Assembly: GCA_964512225.1 (NCBI GenBank)
Contig: CAZEKB010000002.1
Coordinates: 86,837-150,836, forward strand
Origin: CAZEKB01 sp964512225
GTDB taxonomy: Bacteria; Myxococcota_A; UBA796; UBA9615
Length of the DNA stretch: 64,000 nt
Reading direction: 5' to 3'
The notes under the pieces are model-generated. The model had not been told where the DNA came from. It made no database searches and saw nothing but the letters and a program-made list of their open reading frames with translations. A program made the position numbers and the translations under genes. Of this stretch, positions 48,211-57,101 are shown piece by piece. Each line of letters opens with the position of its first letter. Position 1 is the first letter of the stretch.

Positions 48211-49150
48211 TCAGAGGTCGGACTCGGCGACGGGGCGACCCAGGAAGTAGCCCTGGGCCCGCGCGCAGTCGGATCCCTTGAGGAAGTCGAGCTGGGCGCG
48301 TGTCTCCACGCCCTCGGCCACGACGTCCAGCTGCAGCTCCGGACACGTCCACCGCATCAGGGCCTCGTACCCGGTGCAGCAGTCCCGTCGCAGACTGAAG
48401 ATCGGCTGGTAGTGCGCCGCCAGCTCGTCCCGGCCCAGGGCCCCGGCGAGCAGCTCTTCGAGCCGCAGCCGGTCGCGCAGCTCGCGCTCCATGTCTTCGG
48501 TGTGGAACCGAACCTGCTGCCGACCGTGCGCCTTGGCGGCGTACATCGCGGAGTCCGCCGCCCGCGTGAAGACCTCCAGGTCCCCCTCGACGGTCGACAG
48601 CAGCGCCACCCCCACGCTGGCGGCCTGAGCGACTGATCGCCCTCCCACCGCGAAGGACTCGTTGAGGACCCGCGCGAGCTTCGTCGCCAGCAACCCCGCC
48701 CCCCGCGAGCCCTGGACCTCGGCGAGGACCCCGAACTCGTCGCCGCCCACCCGACAGAGGACGTCCTCCCCCCGCGGAGCGTGCCGTCGAAGAACGCCCG
48801 GTTTCGCAGCCCCGTGAGGGGATCCGTGAGCGCCATCGCCTCCAGCCGCAGCTCCGTCCGGCGCCGCTCGATCGCGTACTTGATCGGGCGCCGGAGGACC
48901 TCCCGCTCCATCCGACGTTTGCTCAGGAAGTCCTGGGCTCCGTGCCGGACGGCCTCCAGACCCAGGCCGTCGTCGTCGACTCCGCTGTAGGCGACGAGCG
49001 CGGAGCCGGGGGCCCGCTCTCGGACGACGCGCAGCCCGGCCGGGCCGTCGGAGTCGGGCAGGGCCAGGTCCATCAGGATGACGTCCGGGGAGTCGGGGTT
49101 CTTGCCCCTCTGTTTCGTGTTCCACCGCTGCCATCCCTGGTCCTCCCACA
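48211..49150 (-). pseudogene. Decayed REC-GGDEF-EAL signalling gene
   Basis: On the minus strand the remains of a two-component c-di-GMP protein can be read in two frames. First: DSPDVILMDLALPDSDGPAG (phospho-acceptor Asp of a receiver), a late VRHGAQDFLSKRRM, then LTDPLTGLRNRAFFDGTL (start of GGDEF). At a run of six G (near 48769-48775) the frame shifts and reads EDVLCRVGGDEFGVLAEVQG, then AASVGVALLSTVEGD and AAHYQPIFSLRRD. The core between NRAFFDG and GGDEF (some 50 residues) and most of the EAL domain (from ALMRW straight to LDVVAEGVETRAQ) are missing, as is the receiver N-terminus. The deletions cannot be sequencing errors. Confidence 0.75.
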
Positions 49151-49229
49151 TCGCGGTACCGATCGAGCACTCAAGGTAGGCGAGAATCGAGTCCTCTGCA
49201 CGAACGCCTTCGGGGGGCGATTCGATCAC

Positions 49230-49258
49230 TTGACCGGGGTGTGCCGCCCCAATACGCT
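49230..49258 (+). promoter_or_regulatory. Sigma-70-like promoter of the REC protein
   Basis: TTGACC (49230-49235), a 17-nt spacer and TACGCT (49253-49258) match the housekeeping consensus well for such GC-rich DNA. Predicted start near 49265 leaves a 35-nt leader with GGGAGG before ATG 49300. Confidence 0.55.
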
Positions 49259-49299
49259 CGTTGCAGGGGGATTGTGCGACCCGTCGGGAGGCTCGGGAC

Positions 49300-49722
49300 A
49301 TGTCGCCACAGTCGAAGATGATCCGGTTGCTGCTGGTCGACGACAACGGAGCCGATCGGAGCCTGCTCCGGATCGCGCTCCGCTCGGCGAAGGTCAGCAA
49401 CGAGCTGTCCGAGGCCACCGAAGGCGGGGAGGCGCTCGATCTGCTGCGGGGAGGCCTGCGGCCCGATCTGATCCTGCTCGACCTGAACATGCCCGGGATG
49501 GACGGGCACGAGTTCCTGGGGACCGTGAAGACCGACGCACAGTTCAAGATGATCCCGGTGGTGATCCTCACGTCCAGCGACCACCCCGAGGACATCGCTC
49601 GGAGCTACGAGCTGCACTGCTCGGGCTACATCCGCAAGCCGGTCGGCATCGGCGGCCTCACCGCCCTGATGCAGGGGCTGGAGACCTACTGGGTGAAGAC
49701 GGTCGAGCTCCCCGAAGCCTGA
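49300..49722 (+). CDS. Single-domain response regulator (Rcp1-like receiver)
   Basis: A 140-residue receiver domain without an output domain. LLVDDNGADRSLLRIALR supplies the acidic pair, DLILLDLNMPGMDGHEFL the phospho-acceptor Asp, VVILTSSD the Thr/Ser and SGYIRKPVG the Lys. It also has the short NELSEATEGGEALDLLR segment of the Rcp1/phytochrome-type regulators. It should relay phosphoryl groups to another protein by phosphorylation, with no direct DNA binding. GGGAGG lies 8 nt before ATG 49300; ATG 49318 is possible. It lies divergently from the broken REC-GGDEF-EAL gene, perhaps a former partner. Confidence 0.9.
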   Translation: MSPQSKMIRLLLVDDNGADRSLLRIALRSAKVSNELSEATEGGEALDLLRGGLRPDLILLDLNMPGMDGHEFLGTVKTDAQFKMIPVVILTSSDHPEDIARSYELHCSGYIRKPVGIGGLTALMQGLETYWVKTVELPEA

Positions 49723-49726
49723 CGAC

Positions 49727-50257
49727 TCAGCGAACGGCTCCGCAGACCCGCAGCGCGGAGTTCGCGATGTCCGACATCGTCCTCTTCTGAATCCGGCGCA
49801 GCAGCCCGTTGTGGAGGCGGCTCTTCGCCTCGATCACGTTGTTGAACCGAATGGACGCCCCGGCCTTCGTGGGGGTCACCGTCCAGGTGCCGTCGTGGCG
49901 CTTCTGTCGCCCGTCGACCAGGACCCAACCCACCTCGTCGGGGTTGCTGAGCGTGCGGTGATATCGAGACTGGACCAGACCGACGAGGAAGAAGCGCTCG
50001 TGGTAGGTCGCGTCCTGCCACGTGCCCCGATCCTCGTGCACCTCCACGCGCTCGAGGTGCTCCAGCGAGCCCGTCAGCAGATCGACGTCCGCCATGAACC
50101 GGTAGGCACAGTCGCGATCGGTGACCTCGAACACGCCCACTCGACGATCCCCGTCACCGTCCTCGAACGACGTCCACGCGACGAGATCGTCCCCCCCGGC
50201 GAGCGATGCCGGCGCGGACACCAGCACGGCGCAGAGCACAAAAGGGAGCGACTTCAT
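49727..50257 (-). CDS. Secreted SRPBCC/START-like protein
   Basis: A 176-residue exported protein (signal peptide ending near PASLAGG). The body has the pattern of a polyketide-cyclase/START-like fold: DVDLLTGSLEHLERVEVHED near the middle, ERFFLVGLVQSRYHRTLSNP, WTVTPTKAGASIRFNNVIEA and a C-terminal long helix (LLRRIQKRTMSDIANSALRV). Such proteins bind hydrophobic ligands. It is the third gene of the RseP / AAA+ operon (18-nt gap), and ends 4 nt from the convergent REC gene. No ligand can be named. Confidence 0.7.
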   Translation of the reverse strand: MKSLPFVLCAVLVSAPASLAGGDDLVAWTSFEDGDGDRRVGVFEVTDRDCAYRFMADVDLLTGSLEHLERVEVHEDRGTWQDATYHERFFLVGLVQSRYHRTLSNPDEVGWVLVDGRQKRHDGTWTVTPTKAGASIRFNNVIEAKSRLHNGLLRRIQKRTMSDIANSALRVCGAVR

Positions 50258-50275
50258 GACCCGTCAGCGTAGCCG

Positions 50276-51982
50276 TCAGGGCCGCAGCAGTCGACGCTGC
50301 TGGTCCCGAACCTCGGCGTTGAGCTCGGAGCTCGTCATCGCGCGGTACCGCTCCGGGAGCATCCGGCGGCTGCTGCACTCGAACACGGCCAGCAGCTCCA
50401 TGTACCGCATCATCGCGGCGTCTCGCGACGGGATGAAGTCCTCGCCCGCGGCGAGCATGTCCTCGTCCGTGACGGTCGACGAGCCCCGGTTCTCCGCGAA
50501 CCCGATCGCGCCCAGCAGCACCGCCTCGATCTCGGCGCCGGTCATGCCTTCGACCGACTGCGCGAGGGCGGGGTAGTCGGACAGGCGGGCCTTGATCTTG
50601 TTCTTGCGGATGAGGGCCCGGATGATCGCGATCCGCGTCGCTTCGTCCTGGGGCGGGAAGAAGGGGAGCTTGAGATCGAACCGACCGGGGCGCTTCATGT
50701 CCGCGTCCAACTTGTCCGGACGGTTGGTCATCATCGCGAAGATGATCGAGCCTCGGTGGTTCGTATCCGACATGAACTCCTTGAGGCGCGCGGTCACTCG
50801 GGAGTCCACGCCGCCGTCCCCGCCGCCGCTCTCGCCCCCGATCGAGCGGTCGCCTTCGTCGATGACCACGAGGACGTTCCCCATGGCCTTCACGACCGTG
50901 AGGATCTTCTCGAGGTTGCCTTCGGTCGACCCCACCCACTTGTCTCGGAAGTTCTTGAACTTGAGGGTCGTCATGCCGACCTCGTTGGCGAACGCCTCCA
51001 TGAGGAACGACTTGCCGGTGCCCATCGCCCCCACCAGGAGGATGCCCATGGGGACGCGGCCCTTGTCGCCCCGCTTGATGGACTTCACCACGCGGCGCAG
51101 CGCCTCCTTCAGCGACTCGTGCCCACCCACGACGCTGAAGTCGTGGTTGCTGTCCACGAACTCCACGAGGCCGAAGCACTCCTGCTCGATGATCCGCCGC
51201 TTCACCTCGCGGATGCGCTCGGCGGTGAGCTTCGAGTCGCCCGTCCGGGCCTCTCGGAACAGGTTCTCGATCTGGAAGTTGGTCAGCCCCGCCGTGGCCT
51301 CGGCGACGCGCTTCGCGGACATGCCGACCTTCCCCTCCTCGTCGAAGCTGTGCTCGATGTACTCGAGACGAGTCTCGGGGTCGGGGATCGGGATCTCGAT
51401 CGGCGTGAGCCGGGGAGCCGAGCGCACGGTGCGGTCGAGGTCCGCGAGGTTCTCGGTCACGAGGATGATGATGTTGTCGGTCGAGCTGACGGACGGATCC
51501 GCCGCCCATCGCTGCAGGGTGACGCGCATCGCCCGGTCGGCGTCGCCCTTGAACGACACGTCGCCGTCCGGGACGACGGTCTCGGCGTACTCGATCACGA
51601 AGGCCCCGTGCTGGGACGGGTCGCTCAGGAAGGTCTCGACCCAGGGGAACAGCCGGTAGGCGTCGCGGGGCAGGGCGAGGGGCAGCTCGACGCCCCCGGT
51701 GACCTTGCGCCGGGCGTCGACGGCCATGCGGAACGCGTCGGCCATGGGGCGCTTGGCGAAGGTGAGCCCGTTGGCCACGTCGTAGAAGGCGATGATCTCC
51801 TTCGTGCGGCCGAGCATGCGGCTCAGGAACGTGCGCAGGGGGATGTACTTGCCCTCGTAGGCCACGAGGTCGTGCACGTTGCCGTGGAGCACGAACAGGC
51901 TGGACGCGCCCGCGACGTAGCGGTCGCGCAGGCGCTCCGCCCAGCCGGGCAGCTCCGGTGCGTCGTTCGAATTCTTGGCCAT
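50276..51982 (-). CDS. AAA+ ATPase (Ycf46-like, tandem AAA)
   Basis: A 568-residue cytoplasmic AAA+ protein. The C-terminal half has a complete AAA module: Walker A GAMGTGKS (318-325), Walker B VLVVIDE (about 370-376), sensor MTNRPDKLD and Arg-finger segment MKRPGRFDL. The N-terminal half (about 25-260) resembles a degenerate AAA domain (SLFVLHGNVHDLV without a P-loop, IIILVTENLADLDRTVRSAP, EIPIPDPETRLEYI), as in Ycf46-type proteins. It probably remodels protein complexes. GGGGAGG before ATG 51982 is one of the best ribosome sites here. It follows the site-2 protease gene by 22 nt, so the two are probably co-expressed; a direct partnership is inferred. Confidence 0.9.
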   Translation of the reverse strand: MAKNSNDAPELPGWAERLRDRYVAGASSLFVLHGNVHDLVAYEGKYIPLRTFLSRMLGRTKEIIAFYDVANGLTFAKRPMADAFRMAVDARRKVTGGVELPLALPRDAYRLFPWVETFLSDPSQHGAFVIEYAETVVPDGDVSFKGDADRAMRVTLQRWAADPSVSSTDNIIILVTENLADLDRTVRSAPRLTPIEIPIPDPETRLEYIEHSFDEEGKVGMSAKRVAEATAGLTNFQIENLFREARTGDSKLTAERIREVKRRIIEQECFGLVEFVDSNHDFSVVGGHESLKEALRRVVKSIKRGDKGRVPMGILLVGAMGTGKSFLMEAFANEVGMTTLKFKNFRDKWVGSTEGNLEKILTVVKAMGNVLVVIDEGDRSIGGESGGGDGGVDSRVTARLKEFMSDTNHRGSIIFAMMTNRPDKLDADMKRPGRFDLKLPFFPPQDEATRIAIIRALIRKNKIKARLSDYPALAQSVEGMTGAEIEAVLLGAIGFAENRGSSTVTDEDMLAAGEDFIPSRDAAMMRYMELLAVFECSSRRMLPERYRAMTSSELNAEVRDQQRRLLRP

Positions 51983-52004
51983 GGATCCTCCCCGGACCCG
52001 CCGC

Positions 52005-53975
52005 TCAGTCCAGTCCGAGCAGCCGTGAGATGTCGTTGAAGGTCGCGAACACGAAGACCATCAGGATGAAGATCAGCCCCGCCCATTGGAAGCGCGCCTC
52101 GATCTCCTCGTCCATCCGTCCCCCCTTGAAGTGCTCGTACATGAGGAACATGAAGTGCCCGCCGTCGGTGATCGGGATGGGCAGGAAGTTCACGACCGCG
52201 AGGTTCACGCTCAGCAGCGCGAGGAACCGCAGCAGGTCTCCCGTCGACTGCTCGGCGAAGCGGTAGGTCGCCTCCAGGATGCCGACGGGGCCGCTCACCA
52301 GCTTCGCGGACAGGCGCCCGATGAACATCGCCCGCATGCCTGTGATCTGCTCCTCGAGCATCACCCAGGGGGCGACGAGCGCGGGCACGATCGCGCCCAC
52401 GAAGTTCTTCCGGACCACGCGCTTCTGCACCTTGGGGCCGACCCCGATGAAGCCCACGAGGATCTCCTCGGGGTCCTCCTCGGGCCGGACCTCGACCTCC
52501 ACCGTCTTCGGGGGTTCGCCCGCCCCGGCCCGCTCCACGGTGAGTCGGTACGTGTCCGTCACCAGGTTGGCCTGGGCCACGAGCAGGTGCTCCCAGGACG
52601 GGTCGTCGACGACCCACAGGTCGGGGACCTCTCCGCCGATGGCGGAGTCCTTGGTATTGCCGACGTCGGCCTCCATGGCCACGACCACGTCCCCCGCCTT
52701 CAGCCCCGCGGTCGCGGCCGGGCCGCCCGCCTCCGGCGCGCCCAGCCTGAGGACCTCGTCGGGGCTGCCCGCGATCCCCAGCGTCGAGAGGCCGCGCGTC
52801 CCCAGCGCCCAGGACTGCGCGGGGCCCTGGGGCACCGAGAGCTCGATCGGGGCGCCGTCCCGCTCGAGGCGCAGGGGCACGGCGGTCCCCTCGGGGTGCC
52901 GCCAGGTCACGTGCTTCCACAGCTCGTACCAGGACGCGACGTCGCGGTCCCCGGCCCCCAGGACCACGTCGCCGACCCGCACGCCCGCGGCGTAGGCGGT
53001 GGACTCCGGGGCCACGAAGTCGACGGTCGCCGCCCCCTGGGGCGCCACGCCGAGCACGCGCTTCGGGGTGTAGTCCGGCCGCTTCGACTTCGGTCGAGCG
53101 TCCAGATCGATCCGCTCCAGGGTGCCGTCGTCCCGCTCCCGATCGACCGTGACGACGGTGTCGGTCTCGGCCCGCCGACGGATCATGTCCGCGAAGTGGC
53201 TCCACCCTTCGATCACCTCGCCGTCCACGGCCACGAGGCGGTCCCCGAGGGCCAGGCCCGCGTCCACCGCCCGGGACTTCGCCACGAGCGTCTCGATGCG
53301 GGGCTCCGCGGGGCGGTTGAAGTCGGGGAGGTTGAAGTCGTCGTCGGGGTCGCGGTGGACCGTCAGCGGGATGGTCAGCTCCTCGTCGCCGCGACGGACC
53401 TCGAAGTCGATCGTGACCCCCTGCTCCTGCGTCGCGTAGCTGACGTAGAGCCCCTGCCAGTTCGTGATCTTCCGGCCCGCGACGGACGTGACCTCGTCCC
53501 CCGGTCGGATCCCCGCCTCCAGGGAGCGGTAACCCACGTCGCCCACGACGGGGGCGCTCTCGTGGTAGCCGAGGAGCAGCGCGAGGAAGCACAGGACGAA
53601 GGCCGACGCGAAGTTCGCCAGCACGCCCCCGGACATGATCCAGGCCCGCGCGCGGATGGACTTGGCCTGGAAGGACGCGGGATCGAGCGCCGATCGAGCG
53701 GCGTCGGCCGGGAGCTCGTGCTGGCCGAGCATCTTCACGTAGCCCCCGAAGGGGAACGCCCCGATCACGTACTCGGTGCCCCCCCGCTCCCAGGTGGCCA
53801 GACGGAGCCCGAAGAAGTCGAAGCCGATGGCGAAGCGCTCCACGAAGACCCCGTGCTTCCTCGCCATGAGGAAGTGCCCGAACTCGTGGACGAACACCAC
53901 GAGGCCGAACCCGAAGACCATCTTGAGCAGCGGGAGGAGGGACGCGAGCACCGGTCGCAGGGTACGACCCCCCAC
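52005..53975 (-). CDS. Site-2 zinc metalloprotease (RseP-like) with four PDZ domains
   Basis: A 656-residue intramembrane protease. The first TM helix carries HEFGH (His30, Glu31, His34), and the last block has VNFLPIPITDGGH with the metal Asp604 (usual LDG). Between them are four PDZ-type domains (about 135-205, 225-305, 310-395 and 400-520), each with the GIRPGDEVTSVAGR/GLALGDRLVAVDG-type strand and pocket, versus two in E. coli RseP. It cleaves anti-sigma factors or other single-span proteins after a first cut. GTG 53975 was chosen as start; ATG further in (KMVFGFG) is possible. Heads an operon with the AAA+ ATPase and the SRPBCC protein; divergent from the UbiB-like gene (59-nt gap). Confidence 0.92.
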   Translation of the reverse strand: MGGRTLRPVLASLLPLLKMVFGFGLVVFVHEFGHFLMARKHGVFVERFAIGFDFFGLRLATWERGGTEYVIGAFPFGGYVKMLGQHELPADAARSALDPASFQAKSIRARAWIMSGGVLANFASAFVLCFLALLLGYHESAPVVGDVGYRSLEAGIRPGDEVTSVAGRKITNWQGLYVSYATQEQGVTIDFEVRRGDEELTIPLTVHRDPDDDFNLPDFNRPAEPRIETLVAKSRAVDAGLALGDRLVAVDGEVIEGWSHFADMIRRRAETDTVVTVDRERDDGTLERIDLDARPKSKRPDYTPKRVLGVAPQGAATVDFVAPESTAYAAGVRVGDVVLGAGDRDVASWYELWKHVTWRHPEGTAVPLRLERDGAPIELSVPQGPAQSWALGTRGLSTLGIAGSPDEVLRLGAPEAGGPAATAGLKAGDVVVAMEADVGNTKDSAIGGEVPDLWVVDDPSWEHLLVAQANLVTDTYRLTVERAGAGEPPKTVEVEVRPEEDPEEILVGFIGVGPKVQKRVVRKNFVGAIVPALVAPWVMLEEQITGMRAMFIGRLSAKLVSGPVGILEATYRFAEQSTGDLLRFLALLSVNLAVVNFLPIPITDGGHFMFLMYEHFKGGRMDEEIEARFQWAGLIFILMVFVFATFNDISRLLGLD

Positions 53976-54034
53976 AGGTCGCTTCCAGTCCTCGGGGGGA
54001 GAACCCGTCGCCTCGACGCGAGTAGGATGCGTCG

Positions 54035-55717
54035 ATGCCGATCGTCGAAACCGCCGCCAGGACCGCCCTGGGCGCCCGCCAGGTCGTCAAGGACCTGGGT
54101 CGCCTGCAGGAGATCGTGCAGATCCTGGCCCGCCACGGGCTCGGCTGGATCGTCGCCAACATCGAGGTCCCGGGCATCGGTCTGCTGCGCAAGATCATCG
54201 GGGAAGCCGAGCGGCGCGACGCCACGCCGGAGCGCGTCACCGCCGCCATGCGCGACCTCGGACCCACGTTCGTGAAGCTCGGGCAGGTCCTCTCCACCCG
54301 CGGAGACCTGCTCCCGGCGGAGTACACGACCGCCCTCTCGAAGCTCCAGGACGACGTCGGACCGGTGCCCTACGAGGCGATCGAGGCCCAGGTCGAGGCG
54401 GCGCTCGGCGCGCCTCCGGATCGCTTGTTCAAGCGCTTCGACCGGGAGCCGCTCGCCACCGCGTCCATCGCCCAGGTGCACCGCGCGATGCTGCCCACCG
54501 GCGAAGACGTGGCCGTCAAGATCCAGCGCCCGGGCATCCGCCAGACGATCGCGACCGACCTGTCGATCCTGCAGTTCCTCGCCCGCCAGATCGAGGCGCA
54601 GCTGCCGGTGGCGGCCGCGATGGACCCGTTGGGCGTGGTTCGGGTCTTCCGTCGCTCGATCAGCGAGGAGACGGACTTCCGCGTCGAGGCCTCGAACATG
54701 GAGCGCTTCGCGGAGAACTTCGCCAAGTCGACGGTCGTGGTCATCCCCGAGGTCTTCCGCACCTTCTCCACCCAGGACGTCCTCACGATCCAGTTCCTGG
54801 ACGGCGTGAAGATCAGCCGGGCGCGGGAGGCGGGCATGGACATGCGCCTCGTCGGCCAGCGGTACCTGGGGTCTTCGTTCCAGATGCTGCTCGAGGACGG
54901 CTACTTCCACGGCGACCTGCACCCCGGCAACGTGCTCGTGCTCCCGGGCAACCGCCTGGGCCTGCTGGACTTCGGGATGGTGGGGCGGCTCACGCAGGAG
55001 ATGCGCGAGAACCTGGTGGGGATGTTCTTCGCGATCAACCGCCGGGACTTCCGGACGATGGCGCGCATCTACTGGGAGCTCGCGATCAAGCCCGAGGCGG
55101 TCGACTACACCGCCTGGGAGGCGGACGTGCAGGAGCTGATGGAGCGGCAGTTCGTGGGCAAGTCCATGGCCGACATCCACGTCGCCGACTTCATCCAGGA
55201 CGTCATGGTCCGCGCCAACCGGCACCGCGTGCGCATGACGCCGTCCTACACCATGTTCTTCAAGGCCCTCATCACCACGGAGGGCCTCGCGAAGATGCTC
55301 ATTCCGGAGGTGGATCCGATCCAGGAGATGATGCCGTACGTGCAGCGCATGGCCCGCGCGCAGTACAGCCGGGAGCGCCTCCAGGAGGAGCTGGTCTACT
55401 TCCTCAACAGCTTCCGCTTCAGCATCCGGCGGCTCCCGATCATCGTGGGGCGGCTCAGCTCGGATCTGCAGGAGGGCAAGCTCCGGGGGCGCGTCATCGC
55501 CGAGATGACGGCCGAGGATCGGTCTCGGCAGGAGCGGCAGACGAACCGCCTGACGCTCGCGCTCGTGTTCTGCGGGCTCGTGGTGGGGTCGTCGCTCGCG
55601 CTCGACTCGGCCGCCGCGCCGCTGCTCGGGCTGCCCTTCCCCGCGACGATCGGTTACCTGCTCGCGCTCGCGGTGGGGGGCCTGGTCCTGCGGAGCCTCA
55701 TCGGCAGCCGCAGCTGA
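54035..55717 (+). CDS. UbiB/ABC1/AarF-family atypical kinase
   Basis: A 560-residue protein of the UbiB family, atypical protein-kinase-like ATPases that support ubiquinone and related isoprenoid-lipid pathways. Family marks: LGPTFVKLGQVLSTR (the KxGQ motif that replaces the glycine loop), ATASIAQVHRA (Ala-rich loop), VAVKIQRPG (Lys), EETDFRVEASNMERF, YFHGDLHPGNVLV (catalytic Asp/Asn) and LGLLDFGMVG (DFG). The C-terminus has two TM helices (ALVFCGLVVGSSLALDS and GYLLALAVGGLVLRSLI), anchoring it in the membrane. Start ATG 54035 has AGGA at 8 nt. It ends directly at the DUF1501 gene stop with no gap, so transcripts collide. Confidence 0.93.
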   Translation: MPIVETAARTALGARQVVKDLGRLQEIVQILARHGLGWIVANIEVPGIGLLRKIIGEAERRDATPERVTAAMRDLGPTFVKLGQVLSTRGDLLPAEYTTALSKLQDDVGPVPYEAIEAQVEAALGAPPDRLFKRFDREPLATASIAQVHRAMLPTGEDVAVKIQRPGIRQTIATDLSILQFLARQIEAQLPVAAAMDPLGVVRVFRRSISEETDFRVEASNMERFAENFAKSTVVVIPEVFRTFSTQDVLTIQFLDGVKISRAREAGMDMRLVGQRYLGSSFQMLLEDGYFHGDLHPGNVLVLPGNRLGLLDFGMVGRLTQEMRENLVGMFFAINRRDFRTMARIYWELAIKPEAVDYTAWEADVQELMERQFVGKSMADIHVADFIQDVMVRANRHRVRMTPSYTMFFKALITTEGLAKMLIPEVDPIQEMMPYVQRMARAQYSRERLQEELVYFLNSFRFSIRRLPIIVGRLSSDLQEGKLRGRVIAEMTAEDRSRQERQTNRLTLALVFCGLVVGSSLALDSAAAPLLGLPFPATIGYLLALAVGGLVLRSLIGSRS

Positions 55718-57091
55718 CTACGGGTCGCGCAGCAGCGCCGTCAGCGGGTTCACCCGCACGTCCATCACGTCCTCGGTGATGCCCGCGTCCTGGAGCAGGG
55801 CGCGGTGGATGTGCTCGGGGTGGATGACCTCGCCGTCTTCGTCCGGCAGCCCGGTCGCGAGGTCGGCGGGGAACGGGGCGAGGCCCACGTCGGAGCTGCG
55901 TCCGATGACCTTGCCGCCGTTGATGTTCCCGCCCGCTACGACGCACGCGTTCGTGAGGGCGTGATCGCGGCCGCCGTTGCCGTTGATGCGACTGGTGCGG
56001 CTGAACTCGCTGAACCCGACGATCGTCGTGTGGTCGAACCAGCTCGTCCCGGTCTGGCGGTACTCGCGGGCCTTCAGGTCCTCGATCATGCGAGCCATCA
56101 CGTTGAAGCCGCGCTCCTGGCGGGGGCCCTGGTCCGTCGCCCAGTTGCCGCGGTGGGTATCGAGGCCGCCCGCGACCCGCACGCTCACGCAGCGGCTCAT
56201 CCCCGCGGTGATGGCGGTCACGGCGAGGGCCCCCTGCGCCTCCACGCTGCGCAGCGCGCCGTCGTTGGTCCCGGTGATGCCGTAGTGGGCGCGCACGGCC
56301 TCCATGCCCGCGCCGGAGTCGCCGAAGTCGAACTGCGCGTCGAGCCCCGCCTGGATCAGCTCGTCGACGCCCGCCCGCGCGGCCTCGGCCTCGCGCAGGA
56401 GCCGCGATCGCTGGGCGTCGGGGCACGTGGCGGCGTCGGCCAGGAGCTGGGCGATCTGGCGCTTCGCGTCCTCGTTGAGGACCGTGTTGGCGGGGCGCAG
56501 TGCCTGCAGCAGGTCGGGCACGCCCGCCACCCGCAGCGCCGAGGCGAAGGCGGGCTGGTCGAGGTTGAACGACTCGACGTTCACCGCGAGGTTCGGGATG
56601 TCGTTGTCCCGGCCGAAGAGGGCGGCCATGTGCGTGGGGGCCGCGGAGCCGCGCACCGAGTTGCCGCTCGTGGACTTGCCGGTGAGGAAGCGCCGCCGGC
56701 CGCCCCCGTGCGCGAGGGTCTCCATCGACATCCCGCGGACGACCGCCAGGTCCTCCCAGTGCAGGGCCAGATCGCCGATGTAGGGCCCGAAGATCATGTC
56801 GTCCGACACCTGGACCCGCGGGTCCTCCGAGAACTCGCGATCGTTGTCCACGAGTCGGTCGTAGCCGACGTTGATCCGCGTATCGCCGACCACGTCGTCG
56901 GTGAACACCGCGGGGTCCCGGGGGTCGAGCCCCAGCACGATGTCCCAGCCGCCGCTGAAGTAGCAGAAGATGAAGTAGCGGTCCCCTTCGCCGGTGGCGA
57001 GCGCCACGGGGAAGCGATGCAGGCCCAGCCCGATCGCGCCCAGGCCCACCAGTCCGCCCCCGAGGAGGCCGCGTCGTGTCCAGGTAGTCAC
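55718..57091 (-). CDS. DUF1501 family Tat-exported protein
   Basis: A 457-residue protein with a twin-arginine-type start (TTWTRRGLLGGGLVGLGAIG). The body has DUF1501 features: YFIFCYFSGGWDIVLGLDPR, DDLAVVRGMSMETLAHGGGR, an internal GLDTHRGNWATDQGPRQERG, WFDHTTIVGFSEFSRTSRIN and GGRDHALTNACVVAGGNING. The family is related to alkaline phosphatases/sulfatases; DTH and the GGRDHA His/Asp set could bind a metal. In other genomes it lies beside DUF1549-type genes, as here. GTG 57091 is preceded by GAGGAGG at 5 nt. No substrate is known. Confidence 0.9.
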   Translation of the reverse strand: MTTWTRRGLLGGGLVGLGAIGLGLHRFPVALATGEGDRYFIFCYFSGGWDIVLGLDPRDPAVFTDDVVGDTRINVGYDRLVDNDREFSEDPRVQVSDDMIFGPYIGDLALHWEDLAVVRGMSMETLAHGGGRRRFLTGKSTSGNSVRGSAAPTHMAALFGRDNDIPNLAVNVESFNLDQPAFASALRVAGVPDLLQALRPANTVLNEDAKRQIAQLLADAATCPDAQRSRLLREAEAARAGVDELIQAGLDAQFDFGDSGAGMEAVRAHYGITGTNDGALRSVEAQGALAVTAITAGMSRCVSVRVAGGLDTHRGNWATDQGPRQERGFNVMARMIEDLKAREYRQTGTSWFDHTTIVGFSEFSRTSRINGNGGRDHALTNACVVAGGNINGGKVIGRSSDVGLAPFPADLATGLPDEDGEVIHPEHIHRALLQDAGITEDVMDVRVNPLTALLRDP

Positions 57092-57101
57092 GTCGGCCTC
57101 C

